Position numbers and translations under genes: made by a program. A DNA stretch of 64,000 nucleotides from Mycolicibacterium brisbanense. GTDB lineage: Bacteria; Actinomycetota; Actinomycetes; Mycobacteriales; Mycobacteriaceae. Shown here one piece after another: positions 8,995 through 16,628 of this stretch; position 1 is the stretch's first letter; each line of letters begins with the position of its first letter. The notes below the pieces were generated by a model, which worked only from the letters and a program-made list of their open reading frames with translations, was not told where the DNA came from and did no database searches. The stretch covers positions 62,001 through 126,000 of the forward strand of contig NZ_BCSX01000064.1 of NCBI RefSeq assembly GCF_001570425.1, read 5' to 3'.

Positions 8995-10203
8995 ATGACA
9001 GTGACCGAGACGCGGTCAGCGAGTGACTGCCCGGCCACCCGGGACTACCTCCCGTGGAAGGACCCGGCGCTTCGCGTCGACCCGTACCCGTTCTACGCCC
9101 GGGCGCAGGCTGAGGCACCGGTCTCGCGGGATGAGGACGGCACCTTCGTGCTTACCAAGTTCGAGGATCTCATGCACTACGGCCGACTCCCGTCCGTTGT
9201 CATCGCGCCCGAATGGGAGAAAGCCGGTGCCTGGAGAGTCCTCAAGGACATGGCCCTGGGCCACGACGAGCCCGACCATACCCGGCTGCGCCGGCTGACC
9301 AGCAAATGGCTGACCCCCAAGCAGATCCGGGAATGGGTCAAGATCACGGCCTCGGTCACCGACGAGATCCTCGATCGCATCGGTGAGGACGGTCTCGTCG
9401 ACGGCTCCGATCTCGCGGTCGAGGCGACCCACATCACGGTATGCCGGCTACTGCAGGTACCCGAAGACGAGATCGAATCGGTCCGGCGAGAGATGCGCAA
9501 CGCCATGCCGGTCCTCAGCGCCGTACCCGATGCCAGCGACTTCGAGGCCTGTGAACGAGCGCACGAATATCTACGGGCGCGCACGGCCTTCCTGATCGAG
9601 TACAGCCGGGCGAATCCGGGGAGCGGGTTGCTCGACTATCTGCTGGATCTGCAGGACAGCGGCGAGATGACCGAGGCCGAAGTCTTTGCCACGACACTGT
9701 TCTTCTACTTCGTCGGCCACATGGACGCCAGTTACCTGATCTCGTCCGGCCTGCATCTCTTCACCCGCAGGCAGGACATCTTCGACGCGTTCCGCGCCGA
9801 ACCCGATGTGCGGCAGGCCATCGTCACCGAGCTCGTCCGCTTCGATGCGCCCGAACCGGTGATCACCCGAACTACGACCGAGGACTTGGTCATCCGCGGA
9901 GTCCACGTCCCCGCGGGCAGCGTTCTGCGTTTGGTGATGGGCGCGGCCAACCGCGATCCGGATGTCTTCGACAATCCGCACGAGTTCGACTTCAGGCGGC
10001 CCCCGGAACAGTCGCGCAATCTGACGTTCAGCTTCGGTAGCCACAGCTGCCAGGGCCGGCTGCTGGCCGAAGCCGAGGTCCGGGTGGTGTGGGAACGCAT
10101 CGCCGCGCGCTACTCCCGTGTCGAACTCGCCGCGCCGCCCGTCATCAAGAACACCGACGCGTCGCGGCACTACCACACCCTGCCACTTCGTCTGCACCCG
10201 TAG
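8995..10203 (+). CDS. Cytochrome P450 with atypical I-helix
   Basis: 402-aa soluble bacterial P450. Heme loop FSFGSHSCQG gives the thiolate ligand C352; K-helix ExxR is E279-R282; the C-helix region shows DEPDHTRLRRL. The I-helix reads FVGHMDASYLIS (residues 239-250). Aligned without gaps to the usual AGHETT motif, the acidic residue becomes M243 and the conserved threonine becomes D244, then A245. This loss of the acid-alcohol pair is uncommon and recalls P450cin (Asn in place of Thr), which also uses a flavodoxin. AAAGGA lies before the ATG. Probably hydroxylates or N/O-dealkylates a small polar substrate imported by the upstream permease; the substrate is unknown. Confidence 0.93.
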   Translation: MTVTETRSASDCPATRDYLPWKDPALRVDPYPFYARAQAEAPVSRDEDGTFVLTKFEDLMHYGRLPSVVIAPEWEKAGAWRVLKDMALGHDEPDHTRLRRLTSKWLTPKQIREWVKITASVTDEILDRIGEDGLVDGSDLAVEATHITVCRLLQVPEDEIESVRREMRNAMPVLSAVPDASDFEACERAHEYLRARTAFLIEYSRANPGSGLLDYLLDLQDSGEMTEAEVFATTLFFYFVGHMDASYLISSGLHLFTRRQDIFDAFRAEPDVRQAIVTELVRFDAPEPVITRTTTEDLVIRGVHVPAGSVLRLVMGAANRDPDVFDNPHEFDFRRPPEQSRNLTFSFGSHSCQGRLLAEAEVRVVWERIAARYSRVELAAPPVIKNTDASRHYHTLPLRLHP

Positions 10204-10232
10204 TGGATTCACATCAACAAGGAAGGCAATCA

Positions 10233-10595
10233 ATGACCACGCCAAGCACTGCATCGGAGACCGCGGTAATCCTGAGTGACGCGAGCTCGGTCGAACTCGA
10301 GGACTGGGGCCCGCTGCCCGAGGCGACCGGCGCCCCGATGGCCACAGCGGGAAAGAAACTGTGGACCGGCGAGGGTATCCGAGAAGTCGGCATCTGGCAG
10401 TGCGCCCCCGGGCCGTCGCGGTGGGTGTTCGAGACCAACGAGACCATCACCATGCTCGCCGGCAGGATGACCGTCACCGAAGACGGCGGAGACCCCTATG
10501 AGGTGAAGGCCGGGGACAACGCGGTGTTCGCCAAGGGCTGGACCGGTACGTGGGACATCCATGACACGGTTTTGAAGGTGTACACGGTCTTCTGA
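10233..10595 (+). CDS. Cupin-domain protein (DUF861/EutQ-like)
   Basis: 120-aa single-domain cupin of the DUF861 type. The body WTGEGIREVGIWQC, FETNETITMLAGRMTVTEDGG and VKAGDNAVFAKGWTGTWDIHD covers the two cupin motifs. The expected metal histidines of motif 1 are largely absent (ETNE in place of HxH), so a binding or isomerase-like role is as likely as a metal enzyme. ATG 10233 is preceded by AAGGAAGG. Last gene of the P450 operon and followed by a strong hairpin. It may handle an unstable P450 product, which is inference from position only. Confidence 0.8.
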   Translation: MTTPSTASETAVILSDASSVELEDWGPLPEATGAPMATAGKKLWTGEGIREVGIWQCAPGPSRWVFETNETITMLAGRMTVTEDGGDPYEVKAGDNAVFAKGWTGTWDIHDTVLKVYTVF

Positions 10596-10609
10596 CCGAC
10601 CGGGAGCGG

Positions 10610-10653
10610 ACACAGGCTCGCACAAAGCACAGCTGTTGCGTGCGAGTCTGTGT
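10610..10653 (+). terminator. Hairpin terminator after the P450 operon
   Basis: Fourteen-bp arms (10610-10623 and 10640-10653; one G-U in RNA) around a 16-nt loop, directly between the cupin gene and the convergent DUF3618 gene. No uridine tract follows, which is common in mycobacteria. It could serve both strands. Confidence 0.6.
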
Positions 10654-10671
10654 GCGCTTGCCCAGTGAACG

Positions 10672-10971
10672 TCAGCGGTCTCGCCGGCGCCACCACCAGA
10701 CGAGCCCGATCGCCGCGAAAACCGCGACCACGGCAGCCGCCGGCACTGCGGGTGTGGATTTGGCGGCTTCGGTCGCCGCGTGCGCGCGTTCGACGACGGC
10801 CTCCTTGGTTTCGGCCGCCTTGTCCTGAGCGCGGCCCTTGACATCCAATTTGTCGGACATGGCCGCGACTGTGTCGCTGAGCTCGCTGCGCGTTTTGGCG
10901 ATGTCGGATTGCAGTTCATCGATTCCGGCGTCTGGACCCGGTTCCTGGGGCAGTCGATCAGCGTGTGCCAT
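10672..10971 (-). CDS. DUF3618-containing membrane-anchored protein
   Basis: 99 aa. N-terminal charged helix (IDELQSDIAKTRSELSDTVAAMSDKLDVKGRA) is the DUF3618 signature, followed by an alanine-rich linker, one C-terminal transmembrane segment and a basic tail WWWRRRDR. Function is not established. Its start lies inside the upstream holin-like gene (14-bp overlap), so the two are cotranscribed and translationally coupled. Such pairs are common in actinobacteria with a presumed envelope or stress role. Confidence 0.8.
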   Translation of the reverse strand: MAHADRLPQEPGPDAGIDELQSDIAKTRSELSDTVAAMSDKLDVKGRAQDKAAETKEAVVERAHAATEAAKSTPAVPAAAVVAVFAAIGLVWWWRRRDR

Positions 10972-11368
10972 GCCGCGCCTCCTTGATGTCGTCGAAGTCG
11001 TGCTTGATGCTGTCGGCCGATGTGGCTGCCGGCGGCGGCACCTGTTGGACTTGTCTGCGGCTGATCAACGCCGCCACGCCGGCGGCAATGAACAGCACGG
11101 CGGCGACGATGATCGCGGCAGCCCACACAGGCAACACCAGCGCGATCGCTGCGACCACAGCGGCGATTGCCGTCATGAGACCGAGCACCGCAAGCAAGCC
11201 CGCGGCGCTGATCAGTCCGGCGCCGATTCCGGCGTGCCGTGCGGACTCCTGGAATTCGCGCTGGGCCAGCCGTATTTCGTCGCGCACAAGCCGCGTCGTC
11301 TGCTCCTGTAACTGGCCGACAAGCTGAGGTATGGACGCTTCGCTGACGGGTTTCTGTTGGGTGGTCAT
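10958..11368 (-). CDS. Phage-holin-superfamily-like (DUF1469) membrane protein
   Basis: 136 aa. Amphipathic N-terminus (QLVGQLQEQTTRLVRDEIRLAQREF), two adjacent hydrophobic helices (residues about 48-100) and a soluble tail. This is the actinobacterial putative holin-X/DUF1469 layout. Despite the family name there are no phage genes nearby, so a lysis role is unlikely. First gene of the two-gene unit with the DUF3618 protein. Confidence 0.78.
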   Translation of the reverse strand: MTTQQKPVSEASIPQLVGQLQEQTTRLVRDEIRLAQREFQESARHAGIGAGLISAAGLLAVLGLMTAIAAVVAAIALVLPVWAAAIIVAAVLFIAAGVAALISRRQVQQVPPPAATSADSIKHDFDDIKEARHGTR

Positions 11369-11491
11369 TCGCTGGACCCTTCTGCAGGCGTTCTACTACT
11401 CCACAGCAGTGCCCGACAGCGCGCCGCCCGAAACGTGTGTTTGCGTCCGTTCTGGGTATTCACGGGGTCAGCCCCCAATGGAGGAGGATCC

Positions 11492-11764
11492 GTGAGCCGT
11501 ATGTCGAAGGTGCTGTACCTGCCGCTGTCGATCGCGACGAGTGTGGCGGGTGGCCTGCTGGCGAGCGCGTTGTTCAGCCAGGTGTGGAAGCGTATCGACG
11601 AACCCAACCGAGAACCGCCCGACCCCAAGGATCTCGATCGCCCGGCGTCCAAGGCGCTGACGGCCGCGGCCATACAAGGCTTGGTGTTCGGTTTGGTGCG
11701 AGCCGCCGTCGACCGGGCCGGCGCCAAGGGCTATCACGCGCTGACCCACGAATCCCCGGTGTGA
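11492..11764 (+). CDS. DUF4235 membrane protein
   Basis: 90 aa, starting VSRMSKVLYLPLSI. Two hydrophobic stretches flank a conserved DEPNREPPDPKDLD segment, matching DUF4235, an uncharacterised actinobacterial family often found beside DUF3618 and DUF1469 proteins, as here on the opposite strand. GTG 11492 is chosen because GGAGG (11480-11484) lies 7 nt upstream; ATG 11501 would be too far from it. Confidence 0.75.
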   Translation: MSRMSKVLYLPLSIATSVAGGLLASALFSQVWKRIDEPNREPPDPKDLDRPASKALTAAAIQGLVFGLVRAAVDRAGAKGYHALTHESPV

Positions 11765-11766
11765 GG

Positions 11767-12408
11767 CTAACTGCGTGAGTACAACCCGTTGAGCGCCCAG
11801 ATCGTCAGGTACGCCAGGCCGAAGAACGCGGCCACGGCCATCGCCACGCCGGTCGACTGGACGTAGGACAAGGGTGAGCGCACCCACTCGAACGTCGCCG
11901 CCACGACCGCGTCGGGACGGGTCACCAGATCCCATGAGTTCCACCGCTGAAACCGGCCGATCACGACGCCGACGGCACACAGACCGACCGACAGCACGGC
12001 AACCAGCCAACCCCAGATGCCGCCGAAGGTGCGTTCGATTCGCTTGTGCACCAACAGTAGTGACACGACGCCGAGCAGGATCCCGGTCCATGCGGCGAAG
12101 CCGTATTGCAATACGTGCCGCCACAATTCGTAGCCCTCGCCGAGGTGCACGAGATCGGTGACCAGGTAAGGCGCGTTGGGCAGGAATGCCAACCATCCGA
12201 CTCCGAGCGGCAGTAACCACAGGCGGCGCTCCACGAGATCGAACGCCACCGCGAAGATCATCGGAATCCAGGCCAGCACCAGGTTCCACACCAGGAACTT
12301 GGTGGGGTAGGACATCGGGGCGGCGGGATCAGTGATCCCAAGAGCGAGGGTCAGCGCCGTCGTCGCCATCAGAGCGACGACCAGCAGGATGCCACGGGCT
12401 TCGGTCAC
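11767..12408 (-). CDS. DUF1361 integral membrane protein
   Basis: About 213 aa with six hydrophobic helices. The motif LPNAPYLVTDLVHL and FGGIWGWLV correspond to DUF1361, a widespread uncharacterised membrane family. GTG 12408 (VTEARGILLVV) is the most plausible start because upstream residues overlap the SDR frame and are unlike the family. The gene ends 2 bp from the convergent DUF4235 stop. No functional link to the adjacent catabolic cluster is visible. Confidence 0.75.
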   Translation of the reverse strand: MTEARGILLVVALMATTALTLALGITDPAAPMSYPTKFLVWNLVLAWIPMIFAVAFDLVERRLWLLPLGVGWLAFLPNAPYLVTDLVHLGEGYELWRHVLQYGFAAWTGILLGVVSLLLVHKRIERTFGGIWGWLVAVLSVGLCAVGVVIGRFQRWNSWDLVTRPDAVVAATFEWVRSPLSYVQSTGVAMAVAAFFGLAYLTIWALNGLYSRS

Positions 12409-12460
12409 CGCACCAGTTTGCCGGATTACGGGCACGAGGGCCTTGTTCGCCGGAGCGTCG

Positions 12461-13210
12461 CTAAAAGGTGCCGTACAGGCCCCCGTCGGCGTAGACGACT
12501 TGGCCGGTGATGTAGGTGTTCTCGCGGCTGGCGAGCCACGCAACCGGCCGAGCGATCTCATCCGGGGTGGCGGCCCGGCCCAGCGGTAGACGGCCGCTGG
12601 CGACGTAGCCGTCGGTGAACCACGGTTGTGCCAGGCGCTCGTCGGTGCACATGGCCGTGCGGACGAAGCCCGGGGCTACCGCGTTGACGAGCACACCGCG
12701 CCGCGACCATTCCGTGGCCATGGTGCGGGTTGCGTTGTCGAGACCGGCCTTTGATGCGTCATAGGGCAGGCAGCCGATTGCGCCGGCGCGGCCGTGGATT
12801 GACGTGATGTTCACGATGCGGCCGTATCCACGCTCAAGCATATGGCGCCCCACGGCAATTGAGAGCTCGATGGGGGCGACGAGGTTGACGGCGAGAACCC
12901 GCTCGATTTCGGGACGTCTGAGGTCCTCTGCGGGGGTATCGACGCTCACGCCTGCGCAGTTGACGAGCACGTCGGGCGCCTTGCCGCACACTGCCTCGGC
13001 ATCGGCCACGAGCTTGTCCATGTGTGCAGTGACCAGGTCTGCGGTGATCAGATGGTCTTCGATCCCGGACGCAGTGCCGGCGCTGTCAACGCCGACCACC
13101 GTCATTCCGCGGCTTTTGAGTTCCGTGACGATGGCAGAACCGATTCCACCGGATGCTCCTGTGACAAGGGCGACATCGGGCACTGGGTTATAATAATCAC
13201 TGCAGACCAT
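12461..13210 (-). CDS. SDR-family NAD(P)-dependent oxidoreductase
   Basis: 249-aa classical short-chain dehydrogenase. Nucleotide site VTGASGGIGSA, NAG motif VNCAGVSV, catalytic serine in NITSIHG, YxxxK in YDASKAG, and VNAVAPGFVRTAM. The start is taken as MVCSDYY at 13210; ATG 13237 would add nine residues. Divergent from the GntR/FCD regulator with 48 bp between starts and an ATARTATC-type site in that gap, placing it in the GntR-controlled cluster. Likely oxidises an alcohol or sugar-type substrate or reduces an oxo intermediate; not further assignable. Confidence 0.87.
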   Translation of the reverse strand: MVCSDYYNPVPDVALVTGASGGIGSAIVTELKSRGMTVVGVDSAGTASGIEDHLITADLVTAHMDKLVADAEAVCGKAPDVLVNCAGVSVDTPAEDLRRPEIERVLAVNLVAPIELSIAVGRHMLERGYGRIVNITSIHGRAGAIGCLPYDASKAGLDNATRTMATEWSRRGVLVNAVAPGFVRTAMCTDERLAQPWFTDGYVASGRLPLGRAATPDEIARPVAWLASRENTYITGQVVYADGGLYGTF

Positions 13211-13215
13211 ACACT

Positions 13216-13224
13216 CATAATATC
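13216..13224. promoter_or_regulatory. Candidate GntR operator, copy 1 (CATAATATC)
   Basis: ATA-A-TAT symmetric core in an AT-rich 48-bp gap between the divergent SDR and GntR genes, followed by TGTTG. Two further copies occur in this cluster (15821-15829 and 23226-23234). The position suggests autoregulation; binding is inferred. Confidence 0.45.
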
Positions 13225-13258
13225 TGTTGGCTGGCATGAGGCCGGTCCGGAGGGGCGA

Positions 13259-14074
13259 ATGTCGATTTCCTGGGACGATGAAGCCATAGAGCAGGAACGG
13301 CTGCACGAGCGTGTGGCGCGCAGGATGGCCCGCGACATCGTGTCCGGCCGACTGCAAGAGGGCGACATCGTGCCTCCTGCAGAGCTGATCGCGCAAAAGT
13401 TCGCAGTGTCACGTACGGTCGGCCGTGAAGTACTGCAGGCGTTGTCCGCCGCCGGGCTGATTGACGTCAAACACGGACGCAAATCGACGGTCGCGCCCGC
13501 CAAAGAATGGCGCTTTCTGGAAGACCTTGTACAGCAGGCGATCTCACGCGAGCAACTGGCAGGCTCGTTGGCTGCGGATCTTTACGAGGTCCGCCGTTTG
13601 GTCGAGATCGCGGCCACCGAGATGTGCGCTACGCGCGCAAGCGACGAGCAGCTCGACCACATCCTGAGTCTCGCGCAGCGCATGCATGACGAGGCCGAAG
13701 ACGACGAGGACGAGCCGCTGGACCTACGCCGCAGGGTCACTGAGGATCTGGAGTTCCACGGCGCCATCGCTGAAGGTTCCGGAAACTTGGTCTTGGCCCG
13801 GCTTGTCGCCGACGTCCGACGCGAACTGGTTCCCACCTGGGCTGTGGACCAACTGGACCTGAGTGAAGTTCGCGACGTACACGACGCGCACCTGACCATC
13901 GCGAAGGCGTTACGAGATAGGGACGTGGCGGCGGCGCGCAGTGAGATGGCGCGGCATTTGGATTGGTCGATCGGGACGACGCTTCGTCGCGCACTGAGCG
14001 AGGAGCAACTCGAAACGGTCGACGACCGGTGGCGGCCGGATTGGCGGACGACGAAAAAGCCCCGGCAACGCTAG
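13259..14074 (+). CDS. GntR/FCD-family transcriptional regulator of the catabolic cluster
   Basis: 271 aa. Winged helix at residues about 10-75 (RMARDIVSGRLQEGDIVPPA, ELIAQKFAVSRTVGREVLQA, GLIDVKHGRKSTV) and an FCD effector domain with DLYEVRRLVEIAATEMCA and FHGAIAEGSGN. CGGAGGGG lies just before the ATG. It sits at the hub of the cluster, divergent from an SDR and near RidA and the PLP enzyme. The three similar near-palindromes at the cluster promoters are the obvious candidate sites. The last codons form one arm of the terminator used by the convergent RidA transcript. Confidence 0.88.
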   Translation: MSISWDDEAIEQERLHERVARRMARDIVSGRLQEGDIVPPAELIAQKFAVSRTVGREVLQALSAAGLIDVKHGRKSTVAPAKEWRFLEDLVQQAISREQLAGSLAADLYEVRRLVEIAATEMCATRASDEQLDHILSLAQRMHDEAEDDEDEPLDLRRRVTEDLEFHGAIAEGSGNLVLARLVADVRRELVPTWAVDQLDLSEVRDVHDAHLTIAKALRDRDVAAARSEMARHLDWSIGTTLRRALSEEQLETVDDRWRPDWRTTKKPRQR

Positions 14075-14099
14075 ATCTGAGAGACCTTGTTGCCGGGGC
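14059..14099 (-). terminator. Rho-independent terminator for the RidA transcript
   Basis: Perfect 11-bp arms GCCCCGGCAAC (14059-14069) and GTTGCCGGGGC (14089-14099) with a 19-nt loop; on the minus strand the hairpin is followed by TTTTT. The distal arm and T-tract lie within the last codons of the GntR gene, so one DNA segment is both coding end and terminator. Confidence 0.75.
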
Positions 14100-14117
14100 C
14101 GGTGAAGTGCAGTGTCG

Positions 14118-14492
14118 CTACGGGGCCAGTGCGATGGCGTCGATCTCGACGAGGATGTCACCGAGGCGCGAACCGACCGTGGTACGCGCCGGACGATGAG
14201 TGCCGAATCGCTCACCGAAAACCGAATCGAATTCCGCCCAATCCCGTTCGACGTCCTCGAGGTGCACCGTGACCTTGACGATCCTGTCGAGGTCTGAACC
14301 GGCGGCTTGGAGCACGGCCTGCAAGTTGTCCAGGGTGTGTCGCGTCTGCTCACCGATGCCGGTGCCGATGACTTCTCCGGTCTGCGGGTCGACGGGGGCC
14401 ATGCCTGCAGTGAAGACGAAACCTGATGCGACAACGGCCTGCCCGTACGCGCCGGCGGGGCGGGGTGCGAGCGTGGTGCTGATGATGTCCAT
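14118..14492 (-). CDS. RidA-family enamine/imine deaminase
   Basis: 124 aa, the normal RidA (YjgF/YER057c/UK114) length. Motifs GAYGQAVVASGFVFTAG near the start, TLDNLQAVLQAAGSDL, and the active-site arginine in HRPARTTVG. RidA proteins hydrolyse reactive enamines/imines such as 2-aminoacrylate released by PLP dehydratases. It starts 19 bp downstream of a PLP-dependent D-serine dehydratase/D-threonine aldolase-type enzyme on the same strand, giving a coherent pair in which RidA clears the enamine from that enzyme or from an oxidase/dehydrogenase in the cluster. Confidence 0.9.
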   Translation of the reverse strand: MDIISTTLAPRPAGAYGQAVVASGFVFTAGMAPVDPQTGEVIGTGIGEQTRHTLDNLQAVLQAAGSDLDRIVKVTVHLEDVERDWAEFDSVFGERFGTHRPARTTVGSRLGDILVEIDAIALAP

Positions 14493-14511
14493 CGATGATC
14501 CTTTCGTGGGG

Positions 14512-15780
14512 TTAGAAGTACGTGTGTACGTACCTGACAACTCGGTTATCAGCATCGATGACGGGCAGCGCCCGCCATTTGTCCATGGTGGTACAGGGAT
14601 GTGAAAGACCCAGTGCGACAATCTCACCGACCGCCAGGTGGAAGTCGAGGGGTATCTCCAGGTAGGCGTGTTGATCGTTGAGTTCGGTGATGGTGCCCGC
14701 CGCGGTGCGCTCGGCGCCCGAATTGGGGTCGATGACGCGTAGCGGTATCGGCAGTCCCAGGTCGAAACCGATGTCACGACGTCCGGCATTGAGAATGGCC
14801 AGTTGGGCTTCGGGCCGCGAGATCACCTGGGCCCAGACCTCCAAAGCAGGCCGCAGGCCGGTGCTCCACGGGAAACTGGGCGAACTGGAGGCATAGAACT
14901 CGTGATCGTGCAAAAGGTAACACCCACTGCGCAGGACGGTCGTGACCGGTCGCGTCAGCGTCCAGGCATGGCCGAGTTCTTCGGCCACAAGGTCGAAGAA
15001 CGTGCTTCCGCCGCAACTGACGACGAAGGAATCACGGTCGGCACCAAGCAAGCCGGCGGCATCCAGTTCTTCGGTAGTTGCGCGTAATCGGCGAAGATAG
15101 GCCGTGATCGCGGTTTCGACTTCAGTCGTCCGCTGCGCGCCGATCGTCCCTTCATATCCGGCGATGCCGGCAATGGACAGCCCCGCGTCGACCGCAGCCC
15201 GGGCGACCGCGTCTGCCGATTCGGCGTCACGCACGCCCGCTCGGCCACCCGGATGCCCGATTTCGATGAGCATCCCGGCCTGGCGTCCAATTCCGGCCAG
15301 ATGTCGTCCCGCCACCTCGGCACCCCTGACCGAATCGATGAACAGGTAGAACTCGAACTCCGGGTCGTCTTCGAGCTGGCCGCGTAACCACCGCAGAAAT
15401 TCGGTGTCGACTGACTCCGCGGCCAGTACGAGGCGGCGAGTTCCCCAGGACCGCGCAAGGCGGAGCTGTGACGGTGATCCGACAGTGAACCCCCACGCCC
15501 CGTGCGATGCCTGTAGTTGCGCCAGTTCCGGCGACATCGCTGTCTTCAGGTGCGGTGCGTGCTGGATCCCGAAGCGCTGGCAGACCTCGGCCATCAGCGC
15601 GGCGTTGTTCCGCAGCGCGGAGTCATGGATCACCGCGACAGGCCACATGAACCCGCTGGCCAGGGCGCTCACGGGCTCGGCACTGAGGTGAGAAGCCTTG
15701 TGGGGCAACCCTTTGAACACGGCGTCGACGTGTGCGACGTCGGCGCCGCTGGATAGTGGTGCGGACACAGGCTGCCTCAT
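14512..15780 (-). CDS. D-serine dehydratase/D-threonine aldolase-type PLP enzyme
   Basis: 422-aa fold-type III PLP enzyme. The PLP lysine is K79 in APHLKT. The metal site typical of eukaryotic-type D-serine dehydratase and D-threonine aldolase is seen at the C-terminus as H394-x-C396 (SHPCTTMDKW). GCYLLHDHEFY and the barrel motif EIGHPGGRAGV are also family features. Members act on D-serine, D-threonine, 3-hydroxy-D-aspartate or related beta-hydroxy D-amino acids by dehydration or retro-aldol cleavage; the reaction cannot be chosen from sequence. Divergent from the SDR/U32/SMP-30 operon and upstream of RidA. An ATARTATC-type site lies in the divergent region. Confidence 0.82.
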   Translation of the reverse strand: MRQPVSAPLSSGADVAHVDAVFKGLPHKASHLSAEPVSALASGFMWPVAVIHDSALRNNAALMAEVCQRFGIQHAPHLKTAMSPELAQLQASHGAWGFTVGSPSQLRLARSWGTRRLVLAAESVDTEFLRWLRGQLEDDPEFEFYLFIDSVRGAEVAGRHLAGIGRQAGMLIEIGHPGGRAGVRDAESADAVARAAVDAGLSIAGIAGYEGTIGAQRTTEVETAITAYLRRLRATTEELDAAGLLGADRDSFVVSCGGSTFFDLVAEELGHAWTLTRPVTTVLRSGCYLLHDHEFYASSSPSFPWSTGLRPALEVWAQVISRPEAQLAILNAGRRDIGFDLGLPIPLRVIDPNSGAERTAAGTITELNDQHAYLEIPLDFHLAVGEIVALGLSHPCTTMDKWRALPVIDADNRVVRYVHTYF

Positions 15781-15820
15781 CTTCGATTAGTAGTCACAGT
15801 AGCTTTCACTATCATCATCA

Positions 15821-15829
15821 TATAGTATC
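15821..15829. promoter_or_regulatory. Candidate GntR operator, copy 2 (TATAGTATC)
   Basis: ATA-G-TAT symmetric core followed by TCTTT, in the 87-bp region between the divergent PLP enzyme (15780) and SDR (15868). A plausible -10 (TATCAT, 15810-15815) lies 5 bp upstream, so a bound repressor would cover the rightward transcription start. Confidence 0.45.
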
Positions 15830-15867
15830 TCTTTACCGCACACCTTCGACCAAAGGAGTTCAGTTAC

Positions 15868-16620
15868 ATGGCCGACCGACTTGCGCTCGTCACCGGCGCC
15901 GCCTCAGGGATTGGCCGCGCCAGTGCGCAGGCCCTCGTCGAGGGAGGGTGGCAGGTGGCGTTGGCCGATCGCGACCCCGCCGTGGAACAGGTCGCCTCGG
16001 AATTGGGCGCCCAGGGAACGATTCTCGACGTACGAGACACCGCTTCTGTTGATGCTTGGGCGAATTCGCACCAGGATGCTGTCGCCCTGGTCAACTCTGC
16101 GGGAATTTGCGCCGGCGAGTACCTCATCGATTCCACCGATGAGGACTGGAACACCGTGATGGACATCAACCTGATGGGTTCGGTGCGTGTGCTGCGGGCC
16201 TTTGCCCGCAACCGCGTCGCTGCAGGCGGTGGCGGAGCGGCCATTCTGATCGCATCGAACAACGCATTCTGGCCGTGCCGCAGCATCAGTCAGTACTGCG
16301 CGTCGAAGGCGGCCGTGACGATGCTGGGAAAGACTGCGGCGTCCGAACTCGGCGAGCACCAAATCCGGGTCAACGTCGTGGCTCCCGGCGAGACCGACAC
16401 TCCGATGACCCATGAGGCGCTCGAAGACGAGGACGAGATGCGGGAGATCGTCCGGCGTACGCCGCTCGGCCGCATCGGTTATCCCTCTGATATCGGGGCA
16501 GCCGTGCGCATGCTGCTTTCCCCCGACGCATCGTGGATCACCGGCCAGCTGATCTCGGTCGACGGCGGAATCAGCCTGCGTGGCGAGTCCGACCTCAACC
16601 CCGTTCACCAGGAAGGTTGA
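15868..16620 (+). CDS. SDR-family NAD(P)-dependent oxidoreductase
   Basis: 250-aa short-chain dehydrogenase: VTGAASGIGRA cofactor loop, VNSAGICAG, IASNNAF serine, YCASK catalytic pair, NVVAPGETDTPM and a C-terminal ITGQLISVDGG. AAAGGAG precedes the ATG. First gene of a rightward operon with the U32-like, SMP-30 and aldehyde dehydrogenase genes. In combination with a lactonase this resembles sugar- or polyol-dehydrogenase/lactonase pathways, so oxidation of a cyclic hemiacetal or hydroxy group is a reasonable inference. Confidence 0.88.
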   Translation: MADRLALVTGAASGIGRASAQALVEGGWQVALADRDPAVEQVASELGAQGTILDVRDTASVDAWANSHQDAVALVNSAGICAGEYLIDSTDEDWNTVMDINLMGSVRVLRAFARNRVAAGGGGAAILIASNNAFWPCRSISQYCASKAAVTMLGKTAASELGEHQIRVNVVAPGETDTPMTHEALEDEDEMREIVRRTPLGRIGYPSDIGAAVRMLLSPDASWITGQLISVDGGISLRGESDLNPVHQEG

Positions 16621-16628
16621 GTCGACCT

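Noticed and set aside
10958..11368. Holin-like protein as evidence of a prophage
   Set aside because: No integrase, capsid, tail, lysin or att-like repeats nearby; the DUF1469 family is common in actinobacterial chromosomes.
13188..13196. TTATAATAA palindrome considered as another GntR operator
   Set aside because: Lies inside the N-terminal coding region of the SDR and lacks the ATARTATC core.
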